A stretch of 64,000 nucleotides of DNA, taken from contig NC_090249.1 of NCBI RefSeq assembly GCF_037325665.1, forward strand, positions 58,992,975 to 59,056,974. Direction: 5' to 3'. The DNA comes from Littorina saxatilis. Its lineage: Eukaryota; Mollusca; Gastropoda; Littorinimorpha; Littorinidae. The notes beneath the pieces are model-generated. The model ran no database searches and had not been told where the DNA came from. It was given only the letters and a program-made list of their open reading frames with translations. Below are positions 45,083 through 55,254 of the stretch, piece after piece (the first letter of the stretch is position 1; each line of letters starts with the position of its first letter). Position numbers and translations under genes: made by a program.

Positions 45083-48000
45083 TAGATAACACAATATAGC
45101 TGCTAATTCTCAGATGGCACCATAATGTACCAATTGCATCTTTAGTCAAAACGCGTACAGGCCTCTTTGGCGCTTCTTGCCTTTGACTATGTCCCATCGG
45201 ACAAATGTCCCATTGCCTTTTTCTCCCAGGTTAAACCCTGCACACCAATCACTAGAATAACCAACACAAACTCAAAGTTGACAAATATAATTCAAAGGTC
45301 CTGTCCTGTCGTAGCCTCAAATTGTAAACAGCCAATCCACAGCAACAACATTCTCCAATGATATTATTTCCAGGTGCAATGGTTTTGTCAACGAAAACTA
45401 GAAAAAATAAATCCAAAAACAAAGAGACTGCCAACGTTCCAAAATTCAGAATCAAAAAACAAGAAAGGTAGGTTGTTGGAACGTTTGTTATTGACAAAAC
45501 AATACATTCACAGATATTTCGACCCAACGGTCTTTCAAGTGAACAGACAAACAAATATTCACACAAAACTTATCTTGATAGTTCTATCAGTTTACGTCCA
45601 CTGGTCAGGAAGCCGAGCCAATGAATCAACTAAAACTAGGTTCACCCACTCACCCCCATGGCGTGGAAAGTTACTCCATCAATTTCAAACTTGAAAAAAT
45701 CATAGTAATCACTGCAAGTTTTCCAAAATCATAAATGCTCAAACATTGCAGGCAGAAGATATGTGTCACAGGTATCACTGAATGAAGCGGGTGTTTCAGG
45801 GATCTGCATTTGGAAGCTGAAGCTGGCCGTAATGGGGGAACGAGGGTTAGTATTGATAATAAAAGCCAGTGTGGGAAGTGTACGGTACACTGTTTCACCC
45901 TTGCTTACCATGAGGAATGCAGCAGAGTACATGGACATGGACGCATGGCCTGATGGGAAGGACAACCTGCAACCAACAGCACATTTTCATCATAACTCAA
46001 CCCTTCAAGTTAACCCTGTATCTGCAACAACATATACACAGTTGCAGAATAACGATGTTTGTATCAAACGCCACTGTTCTAACTGCACTAATCCATGTAC
46101 ATGCACGCAGTTTTAGCCCCTTAACTCTTATACAATTATAATTCGGGGTCCCAAGACACTCTGGGTATAGCGTCAGTGGGGAGTTCTGGCTGTTGTGAAC
46201 TAAAAATGTGTTCGCATAATTCCCAACACCTAGCCACCCCCCAATTTGTTTTATTATCATTTTGTTTTTTTCCCCGCTGAAAGAGCACTGCTATTCCTTC
46301 CTACCTGGCCTGTCTCATCTTGACGGAGTCATCCCCAGTGCACACATCCAGCATGATAAAGATGTCAGAGCAGTTACTGGGGATGTTCTCGGGCCGACAG
46401 ACGTCCAGGAAGTGTGGCCGCAGTCTGCCGATGCTGTACTTTCCTGTCTCCGTCAGCAGCTGAGTGATGGCGGCGCCGAAGAAAAAGATGACGATGGAGC
46501 GGTAACTGGACTCAGAACAACTTTTGGGCACCGGTGGAATCTCTGTGGGCACCAACACGCAGCACCGCGTTGTTTTCTGAAGGAGGCATTCCACCAAGAG
46601 AATCTGTAGAAAACCAAACAGGTCTGATTAATTATTATATATGTTTCAACGAGGAACAGACTGCTTGAATAAATCATGAATGGAGTCCATAGAAACGCAA
46701 ACGAGAAGAGGCGAAGAATCTCTGAGTGTTTTTACACTCAATCGGGTTTGTTTTTGATTATCCATTTTTTTTAATCTTCTTCTTACACCAAAGAGAACCA
46801 GCTATTTGTTACTTACTAACAAGCATTTTGTTTTAAAGCACGTTACGAATAAAAAGTCTTACAAATAATAACAAAATATGATTATTTCATACCACTGTAA
46901 CCAGGTGTAACAAAAAATGAACAGATAGAAAGAAGACTGGGGATCAGATAGAAAGAAGACTAGGGATCAGTCAGAAAGAAGACTAGGGATCAGATAGAAA
47001 GAAGACTAGGGATCAGTCAGAAAGAAGACTAGGGATCAGACAGAAAGAAGACTAGGGATCAGTCAGAAAGAAGACTAGGGATCAGTCAGAAAGAAGACTA
47101 GGGATCAGTCAGAAAGAAGACTAGGGATCAGTCAGAAAGAAGACTAGGGATCAGTCAGAAAGAAGACTAGGGATCAGTCAGAAAGAAGACTAGGGATCAG
47201 TCAGAAAGAAGACTAGGGATCAGTCAGAAAGAAGACTCGGGATCAGTCAGAAAGAAGACTAGGGATCAGTCAGAAAGAAGACTAGGGATCAGTCAGAAAG
47301 AAGACTAGGGATCAGTCAGAAAGAAGACTAGGGATCAGTCAGAAAGAAGACTAGGGATCAGTCAGAAAGAAGACTAGGGATCAGTCAGAAAGAAGACTAG
47401 GGATCAGTCAGAAAGAAGACTAGGGATCAGTCAGAAAGAAGACTAGGGATCAGACAGAAAGAAGACTAGGGATCAGTCAGAAAGAAGACTAGGGATCAGT
47501 CAGAAAGAAGACTAGGGATCAGTCAGAAAGAAGACTAGGGATCAGACAGAAAGAAGACTCAGGATCAGACAGAAAGAAGACTAGGGATCAGTCAGAAAGA
47601 AGACTAGGGATGAGTCAGAAAGAAGACTAGGGATCAGACAGAAAGAAGACTAGGGATCAGTCAGAAAGAAGACTAGGGATCAGTCAGAAAGAAGACTAGG
47701 GATCAGACAGAAAGAAGACTAGGGATCAGTCAGAAAGAAGACTAGGGATCAGTCAGAAAGAAGACTAGGGATCAGTCAGAAAGAAGACTAGGGATCAGTC
47801 AGAAAGAAGACTAGGGATCAGTCAGAAAGAAGACTAGGGATCAGACAGAAAGAAGACTAGGGATCAGTCAGAAAGAAGACTAGGGATCAGACAGAAAGAA
47901 GACTAGGGATCAGTCAGAAAGAAGACTAGGGATCAGACAGAAAGAAGACTAGGGATCAGTCAGAAAGAAGACTAGAGATCAGACAGAAAGAAGACTCGGG

Positions 48001-50568
48001 ATCAGTCAGAAAGAAGACTAGGGATCAGTCAGAAAGAAGACTAGGGATCAGTCAGAAAGAAGACTAGGGATCAGACAGAAAGAAGACTAGGGATCAGTCA
48101 GAAAGAAGACTAGGGATCAGTCAGAAAGAAGACTAGGGATCAGTCAGAAAGAAGACTAGGGATCAGTCAGAAGGACTAGGGATCAGTCAGAAAGAAGACT
48201 AGGGATCAGTCAGAAAGAAGACTAGGGATCAGTCAGAAAGAAGACTAGGGATCAGTCAGAAAGAAGACTAGGGATCAGTCAGAAAGACTAGGGATCAGTC
48301 AGAAAGACTAGGGATCAGTCAGAAAGACTAGGGATCAGTCAGAAAGAAGACTAGGGATGAGTCAGAAAGAAGACTAGGGATCAGTCAGAAGGAAGACTAG
48401 GGATCAGTCAGAAAGAAGACTAGGGATCAGTCAGAAGGAAGACTAGGGATCAGTCAGAAAGAAGACTGGGGATCAGATAGAAAGAAGACTAGGGATCAGT
48501 CAGAAAGAAGACTAGGGATCAGACAGAAAGAAGACTAGGGATCAGTCAGAAAGAAGACTAGGGATCAGTCAGAAAGAAGACTAGGGATCAGACAGAAAGA
48601 AGACTAGGGATCAGACAGAAAGAAGACTAGGGATCAGACAGAAAGAAGACTAGGGATCAGACAGAAAGAAGACTAGGGATCAGTCAGAAAGAAGACTAGG
48701 GATCAGTCAGAAAGAAGACTAGGGATCAGTCAGAAAGAAGACTAGGGATCAGTCAGAAAGAAGACTAGGGATCAGACAGAAAGAAGACTAGGGATCAGTC
48801 AGAAAGAAGACTAGGGATCAGACAGAAAGAAGACTAGGGATCAGTCAGAAAGAAGACTAGGGATCAGTCAGAAAGAAGACTAGGGATCAGTCAGAAAGAA
48901 GACTAGGGATCAGTCAGAAAGAAGACTAGGGATCAGATAGAAAGAAGACTAGGGATCAGATAGAAAGAAGACTAGGGATCAGTCAGAAAGAAGACCTAGG
49001 GATCAGATAGAAAGAAGACTAGGGATCAGATAGAAAGAAGACTAGGGATCAGTCAGAAAGAAGACTAGGGATCAGACAGAAAGAAGACTAGGGATCAGAC
49101 AGAAAGAAGACTAGGGATCAGTCAGAAAGAAGACTAGGGATCAGATAGAAAGAAGACTGGGGATCAGATAGAAAGAAGACTAGGGATCAGTCAGAAAGAA
49201 GACTGGGGATCAGATAGAAAGAAGACTAGGGATCAGATAGAAAGAAGACTAGGGATCAGTCAGAAAGAAGACTAGGGATCAGTCAGAAAGAAGACTAGGG
49301 ATCAGTCAGAAAGAAGACTAGGGATCAGTCAGAAAGAAGACTAGGGATCAGTCAGAAAGAAGACGAGGGATCAGTCAGAAAGAAGACTAGGGATCAGTCG
49401 ACTCACAGAGAGGATGGGGAGCCCCATTCCAACCACCACAAGAAGCCATGTGGGAACGGTGTCAGCCTTGTAGGGGTGCATCAAACTCTGGTCATCGCAG
49501 AAGAATCCACGGTGGAAAGGCTGAGCCACTACATTGATGATCAGTACTGGGACTGCCACTGAAAATAAAATCATTCATCAGATTAATCATTAAGTTACAG
49601 CTAATCTTACAAGTTACATGTGCCCTGGCTTAATTTATAATGTGTCGCACATGTGTATAGAACTTTTCAGATCATACATCCCCAACCAAACAAATGGTGG
49701 CTCAGAATCAGATATAAATATAAAAAATGACATAAAGCTCCTTATAATAATTAATAAGCTTTGAAATAAATGTGACCATTTTATTAAAGCTGTCAATTCA
49801 CCGTTTTAACTTTTATCGCTCACAGTCACAATCCCATGAAACTTAATGATAAAATCAGAAACAGTAAAATGTCAGTGTGGTGTCTCATTTTTAATCAAGA
49901 GTGCACAGCTGTCACCCCCAGCATGAGCCCTTAAATTAACTTTCCCTCTAAATTTCCCCTTAAAAAAAACGAACTATACTAGTCTCATGTCATGATTACA
50001 GTTGCTAAGACTAGAGAAAAAGATTATGAATTATTGAAAAAGAATCATGTTTAAAAAACCATACACCTTGCTTTATTAAGAAGAAGATAGTATCAAATGT
50101 GCGAGAGTTTGGCGTTTACAAAATCTGTAAACCCAGAATAGATGCCTGAAAACCCACCTGCCCACTCAAGAAAAACAGAACCTACCTTTAAATGTTCCGT
50201 CACGACTGAAAATATTGGGGAATCGATCACATTATCGACAAGAAATTACTGAAATTCGATATCAATAAATAAGATTAAGAGGAATCCGGCATCATCTGGC
50301 TCTGTTCAAATTATTCACTGTGAGTGTGAAAAATGTAACTTTTTCTCACTGTCTCACTCTCGTTTTCAGCCAGTGAAAAAAGCACCTGTTCTTCTTTAGC
50401 GACTGCTATCTCATATAACCAAATGATATTACTGTCAGACTGTAAGACAGACTATCTTTTATCCATCCAAAACTTACCACAGCAGACGCACGCTATATCC
50501 ACAAGAGCACGAAAACAGAAACGCTTTCGACTCAACATTCTTTCAGGTCCGTCTCCGAACGCCGCCAT
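43417..50568 (-). CDS. PLPP: phospholipid phosphatase (LPP/PAP2 family), six exons, complete
   Basis: Six exons (50568-50478, 49558-49407, 46603-46305, 45966-45909, 44732-44556, 43599-43417) join in frame to 319 aa, all with GT-AG borders. Lipid phosphate phosphatases are six-pass membrane enzymes that dephosphorylate phosphatidate, lysophosphatidate, ceramide-1-phosphate and sphingosine-1-phosphate, with the active site facing outward or lumenal. All three motifs are present: K-YSIGRL-RP (Lys136, Arg143), PSGH (185-188) and SR-VSDYK-H-HWS-D (Ser233, Arg234, His240, Asp244). An NCS glycosylation site (Asn158) lies in the usual loop. The start is MAAFGDGPERML; human paralogues are 284-311 aa, a close match. 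Intron 2 is dominated by a 23-bp minisatellite. Which vertebrate paralogue is closest cannot be told from here. Confidence 0.93.
43630..43717. mobile_element. 88-bp pogo-like MITE in phosphatase intron 5
   Basis: CAGTGGAACCCCCCTTTTAAG is inverted at the right end (CTTAAAAGGGGGTTCCACTG), with TA on each side. CAGTG.AACC ends and a TA target are typical of the pogo/Tigger group. A C-run occupies the loop. It lies 30 bp upstream of the exon 6 acceptor on the gene strand. Confidence 0.8.
44033..44160. repeat. 32-bp minisatellite, 4 copies
   Basis: Unit ATAGGACAAGATCATACCAC plus TTGGTCACATAC, identical between copies, in phosphatase intron 5. Identity suggests recent amplification. Confidence 0.92.
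44556..44732 (-). CDS. PLPP: phosphatase exon 5 (catalytic motif C3)
   Basis: 59 codons: VYLQARL, then KLLRPVLQ, a membrane segment, and the C3 motif SRVSDYKHHWSDV with the nucleophilic His240. Phase 0 at both ends. Confidence 0.95.
44897..45240. mobile_element. hAT-like MITE in phosphatase intron 4
   Basis: The CAGGGTTTCATTT start and the AAACCCTG end are short inverted repeats; CACACC flanks both sides. Two GCGCC-rich half-palindromes and a (CA)n tract lie inside. Confidence 0.55.
45466..45575 (+). repeat. family K repeat fragment
   Basis: GGTAGGTTGTTGGAACGTTT then TTGACAAAACAATACATTCA and GAACAGACAAACAAATATTC, related to 25778-25876 and 61705-61810. Confidence 0.5.
45909..45966 (-). CDS. 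PLPP: phosphatase exon 4 (catalytic motif C2)
   Basis: 58-nt exon encoding RLSFPSGHASMSMYSAAFLM, which contains the C2 motif PSGH with the catalytic His188. Borders TTGCAG and GTAAGC. Confidence 0.94.
46305..46603 (-). CDS. PLPP: phosphatase exon 3 (catalytic motif C1)
   Basis: Contains FFFGAAITQLLTETG, the C1 motif KYSIGRLRPHFLDVC and the glycosylation site NCS. Ends in phase 2 (AG before GTAGGA). Confidence 0.95.
46922..49399. repeat. 23-bp minisatellite, about 107 copies, in phosphatase intron 2
   Basis: Unit GATCAGTCAGAAAGAAGACT plus AGG; the main variants are CAGTCAG, CAGACAG and CAGATAG, plus some units shortened by 4 bp. On the gene strand each unit contains TCTTCTTTCT. The array runs to 7 bp from exon 2. 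It is not CRISPR: there are no spacers and the host is an animal. Confidence 0.97.
49407..49558 (-). CDS. PLPP: phosphatase exon 2
   Basis: Encodes the rest of the first membrane segment, then PFHRGFFCDD, and the start of segment two (TWLLVVVGMGLPILS). The donor is GTGAGT at 49406-49401; a 23-bp tandem array begins immediately after it in the intron. Confidence 0.92.
50478..50568 (-). CDS. PLPP: phosphatase exon 1
   Basis: Encodes MAAFGDGPERMLSRKRF and the start of the first membrane segment; ends in phase 1 at a GTAAGT donor. The start is the first ATG, in the context GTCATGGCGG. Confidence 0.9.
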
Positions 50569-50811
50569 GACAGTAAAGGGAGAGAACTGTGGCAAAACTG
50601 CCCAAAGCAGACGAGGGCACTGACTGACATCAACACTCTCACCTACGCACAGGTGAGGTCAGACAGGTAGATAATAGAGCCGTTTAAAGAGACTAATTGT
50701 ATCGCCTACGTGCGTTGCACAATGCAAGAAGGGAAGTTGGCAAATGATGTTCTTGTATTTATTGAAAAGGTTGAAATTGAATTCGTAGTGTATAAGGCAC
50801 AACAACAACAA
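50569..50811 (-). promoter_or_regulatory. presumed 5' UTR and promoter side of the phosphatase gene
   Basis: The short interval between the start codon and family A copy 3. No clear TATA box is visible on the minus strand; the transcription start is not placed. Confidence 0.3.
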
Positions 50812-51646
50812 ACAAGTCGCGTAAAGCGAAAATACAATATTTAGTCAAGTAGCTGTCGAACTCACAGAATGAAACTGAACGCAACGCCATTTTTCAGCAA
50901 GACCGTATACTCGTAGCGGGGTAGTAGTTGCGCTAAGAAGGATAGCACGCTTTCCTTACCTCTCTTTGTTTTAACTTTCTGAGCGTGTTTTTAATCGAAA
51001 CATATCATATCTATATGTTTTTGGAATCAGGAACCGACAAGGAATAAGATGAAAGTGTTTTTGAAGTCATTTGGACAATTTAATTTTGATAATAATTTTT
51101 ATATATTTAATTTTCAGAGCTTGTTTTTAATTCGAATATAACATATTTATATGTTTTTGGAATCAGCAAATGATGGAGAATAAGATAAACGTAAATTTGG
51201 ATCGTTTTTAAAATTTTTATTTTTTTTTACAATTTTCAGATTTTTAATGACCAAAGTCATTAATTAATTTTTAAGCCACCAAGCTGAAATGCAATACCGA
51301 AGTCCGCGCTTCGTCGAAGATTACTTGACCAAAATTTCAACCAATTTGGTTGAAAAATGAGGGCGTGACAGTGCCGCCTCAACTTTCACGAAAAGCCGGA
51401 TATGACGTCATCAAAGACATTTATCAAAAAAATGAAAAAAACGTTCGGGGATTTCATACCCAGGAACTCTCATGTCAAATTTCATAAAGATCGGTCCAGT
51501 AGTTTAGTCTGAATCGCTCTACACACACACACACACACACACACAGACACACAGACACACAGACACACGCACATACACCACGACCCTCGTTTCGATTCCC
51601 CCTCGATGTTAAAATATTTAGTCAAAACTTGACTAAATATAAAAAA
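50812..51646 (-). mobile_element. family A element, copy 3
   Basis: ACAAGTCGCGTAAAGCG at the low end (3' hairpin) and ACTTGACTAAATAT then A-run at the high end; (CA)n in the internal slot. Only about 240 bp upstream of the phosphatase start codon. Confidence 0.8.
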
Positions 51647-51676
51647 ATAGGTGTGGTTACGGTAACATAGCCAAAA

Positions 51677-53137
51677 ACAAGTCGCGTAAGGCGAAAATAC
51701 AATATTTAGTCAAGTAGCTGCCATTTTTCAGCAAGACCGTATACTCGTAGCATCGTCAGTCCACCGCTCATGGCAAAGGCAGTGAAATTGACAAGAAGAG
51801 CGGGGTAGTAGTTGCGCTAAGAAGGATAGCACGCTTTTCTGTACCTCTCTTTGTTTTAACTTTCTGAGCGTGTTTTAATCCAAACATATCATATCTATAT
51901 GTTTTTGGAATCAGGAACCGACAAGGAATAAGATGAAAGTGTTTTTGAGTCACTTGAGAAAAAGTGACTCTATGTAATCGGTCAGTGTTAGTCTGTCCGG
52001 CCGGCCGGCCGGCCGTCCGTCCGGCCGGCCGGCCGGCCGTCCGTAGACACCACCTTAACGTTGGACTTTTCTCGGAAACTATCAAAGCGATCGGGCTCAT
52101 ATTTTGTTTAGTCGTGACCTCCAATTACCTCTACACTTTAACGATGGTTTCGTTGACCTTTGACCTTTTTCAAGGTCACAGGTCAGCGTCAAAGGAAAAA
52201 TTAGACATTTTATATCTTTGACAGGAAACTATCAAAGCGATCGGGCTCATATTTTGTTTAGTCGTGACCTCCAATGACCTCTACACTTTAACGATGGTTT
52301 CGTTGACCTTTGACCTTTTTCAAGGTCACAGGTCAGCGTCAAAGGAAAAATTAGACATTTTATATCTTTGACAAAGTTCATCGGATGTGATTGAAACTTT
52401 GTAGGATTATTCTTTACATCAAAGTATTTACATCTGTAGCCTTTTACGAACGTTATCAGAAAAACAAGGGAGATAACTAGCCTTTTCTGTTCGGCAACAC
52501 ACAACTTAACGTTGGGCTTTTCTCGGAAACTATAAAAGTGACCGGGCTCAAATTTTATGTGAACGTGACTCATTGTGTTGTGAATAGCAATTTCTTCCTG
52601 TCCATCTGATGCCTCATATAATATTCAGAACTGCGAAAGTGACTCGATCGAGCGTTTGCTCTTCTTGTTAAATTGATTTGGACAATTTAATTTTGATAAT
52701 AATTTTTATATATTTAATTTTCAGAGCTTGTTTTTAATCCGAATATAACATATTTATATGTTTTTGGAATCAGCAAATGATGGAGAATAAGATAAACGTA
52801 AATTTGGATCGTTTTATAAATTTTTATTTTTTTTTACAATTTTCAGATTTTTAATGACCAAAGTCATTAATTAATTTTTAAGCCACCAAGCTGAAATGCA
52901 ATACCGAAGTCCGGGCTTCGTCGAAGATTACTTGACCAAAATTTCAACCAATTTGGTTGAAAAATGAGGGCGTGACAGTGCCGCCTCAACTTTCACGAAA
53001 AGCCGGATATGACGTCATCAAAGACATTTATCAAAAAAATGAAAAAAACGTATGGGGATTTCATACCCAGGAACTCTCATGTCAAATTTCATAAAGATGG
53101 GTCCAGTAGTTTAGTCTGAATCGCTCTACACACACAC

Positions 53138-53201
<64 letters not shown>

Positions 53202-53269
53202 CACGACCCTCGTCTCGATTCCCCCCTCTACGTTAAAACATTTAGTCAAAACTTGACTAAATATAAAAA
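51677..53269 (-). mobile_element. family A element, copy 4, interrupted by family C
   Basis: Same ends as copy 3, inserted in E copy 3. Its 'GTGTTTTT..AAATTGATTT' segment is broken by the C element. Confidence 0.8.
51947..52668 (+). mobile_element. family C element, copy 2, with a 148-bp internal duplication
   Basis: TTTTTGAGTCACTTGAG start; CGAGCGTTTGCTCTTCTTGT end. The block from AACTATCAAAGCGATCGGGC is repeated (52078 and 52226), which doubles its AGGTCA direct repeats. The insertion separates T from T in the host, with no visible longer duplication. Confidence 0.8.
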
Positions 53270-53961
53270 TAGGGTAGGAAGGTAGGCAATCACTTTTTTT
53301 TTTAAACTTTTTTTTCTAATGTGTACAAATTAAACCTACTTGACAGGGAAATAAGTGTGCGACTCGAGCGCTTTCGCTTTCATTGCGTTTTCTGCACTCG
53401 TTTTCTTGTTTTTTTGTATGTGGTTTTTTTTGACAAATGTAATAAAAAGTTATAGGGTCGGCCCCTAAAAATAGGGTAGGTCGGGCTACCGTAACCACAC
53501 CTATTTTTTTTTTTTTTTAGGTCTAATGACGCAGCCTTTCAGTGGGCCCTTCATCACGCCAGTTACACGGTGTCACTCGGTAAGTTTACCGTGACTGACT
53601 GCACACGCTTGAATACGTCAGGTGTGGGGGGGGGGGGGGTCTCTGGCTTATTGTCACAGCGGTTCAGTGTAGCCTGGCGAGAGCGCTTGTGGGTTCCGTC
53701 CGGCTGAAATTCACACTTCACTCAATTTTGTTTTTCAAGTTAAAGGTTTACATATGTGTGTGTTGTGTGTGTGGTGTGTGTGTGTCTGTCTGTGTGTCTG
53801 TCTGTGTGTGTCTGTGTCTGTGTGAGGGAGAGGGCGGGGGCACTCGCATCGGCTGATGGTATGACCACAAAACTGGAATTTTCAGTCAGGCGTAAGTGCA
53901 TGCATGCGTGTCTCTGCAGACTCTCGCAAACACACAACCACTTCAAAACCAATCACAGATA

Positions 53962-55212
53962 GTAGGGGAAGGGCTCCTAATATGGACCACTTTTTGTTTC
54001 ACGCTGATAACTAGCTTGTTTTCTTGCGAAGAAGTTTCATTTTGTGTTTGGTAGTCCTTCTCTCTTAGGCCAAAAAAAATAATAGGTGTGGTTACGGTAA
54101 CCCGACCTACCCTATTTTTAGGGGCCCACCCTATAACTTTTTATTACATTTGTCAACAAAAAAACAAAAAAACAAAAAAATACAAGAAAACGAGTGCAGA
54201 AAACGCAATGAAAGCGAAAGCGCTCGAGTCGCACACTTATTTCCCTGTCAAGTAGGTTTAATTTGTACACATTAGAAAAAAAAAGTTATAAAAAAAAAAA
54301 GTGATTGCCTACCTTCCTACCCTATTTTTTTTGGCTATGTTACTTTAACCACACCTATTATTTTTGTGGCCTTAGGTTAACCGTTAGGCCTAATTAGAGT
54401 GAAATAGCTTTGATAGATATTCAGCAAAAAGTAAATACAGAAAAAACACAAATGGTCCATATTAGGAGCCTGGGCGCCTAATATGGACCACTGAAGCTTC
54501 TCGAATCACTGTAAAAAGCCCCCCCATACTTCAAAATAACATGATACAACTTAGTTTGCAAGTCAGACTAATCAAAATATGCTTTAGATTTATCTGTTTC
54601 GGGTTGATGAGAGCATTATTTGAAGCACACCAGGAAACTAAAGAAGCTTATCAAAAACAGAGTGAAAATGAGTGAAATTATCAACTTCCACGAAAAGAAG
54701 ACTATTTGTGATATTTTGTTTAAATCTCGAAGGCTAGTTATAGGTTATTTCCAGCAAGCTTCTGAATGAATTAATAAAAATAGCATTTAGCTTTTATTTT
54801 CTTCGATTTGTAGAAGGTGGTCCATATTAGGGGACTCACACATACTTTGAGATTTTGCAACTATTTTTTGTTTGCAGCAGAAACTAGGGGTCAACACTGC
54901 TAAAATGTAACACATACTGTCTTATCTGTCATATGTAGCAATTTTTGTGTGATAAAAGCTTTGACTGTGGGTAGAAACGAGTCCGTTTTAGGCGGTAAAT
55001 TTAGAGTGAACCCTGCCAAAAGTGAAAAAAAAGAGAAAAAGCCTAACGGTTTTGAGGTTTGTGTTTCTGCAACTGTTTTGACATGTGAAAGTTATCCAGA
55101 GAGGGTGAATACAGCCAATGAAATTGTTTTGAGCGCTCTAGCGCCGTTAGTTTGTCAGAACAGGAGGTGGTCCATATTAGGAGCCAGTCCATATTAGGAG
55201 CCCTTCCCCTAC
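53962..55212. mobile_element. 1.25-kb TIR element with GGTCCATATTAGGAGCC motifs
   Basis: GTAGGGGAAGGGCTCCTAAT pairs with the inverse ending at 55212. Extra internal copies of TGGTCCATATTAGG lie near 54453, 54477, 54823 and 55168. It contains MITE E copy 4. Superfamily and target duplication are unclear. Confidence 0.65.
54069..54371 (+). mobile_element. family E Harbinger-like MITE, copy 4
   Basis: GGCC-A-run-TAGGTGTGGTTACGGTAAC and its inverse; TTA at 54066-54068 and 54372-54374. Inserted in the TIR element at 53962-55212. Confidence 0.85.
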
Positions 55213-55248
55213 AACACACGACACAACACATATTTTCATTTACAATAA

Positions 55249-55254
55249 TTTATT
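55249..55254 (-). terminator. likely poly(A) signal of the phosphodiesterase gene
   Basis: AATAAA on the minus strand followed about 25 nt later by TGTGTTGTGTCGTGTGTTG, a strong GU-rich downstream element. It ends just before the TIR element at 55212. It would give a 3' UTR of about 4.45 kb. Confidence 0.5.

Larger units (their letters stand above)
51643..53520 (-). mobile_element. family E MITE, copy 3, split by family A
   Basis: ATAGGTGTGGTTACGGTAAC at 51647 continues at about 53266 with AAAAATAGGGTAGG and ends with ACCGTAACCACACCTATTTT. Element A copy 4 occupies 51677-53269. The outer end is truncated by A copy 3. Confidence 0.7.

Noticed and set aside
46922-49399. Regular 23-bp periodicity resembling a CRISPR array
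   Set aside because: There are no unique spacers, units are head-to-tail, and it is inside an intron of an animal gene; it is a minisatellite.
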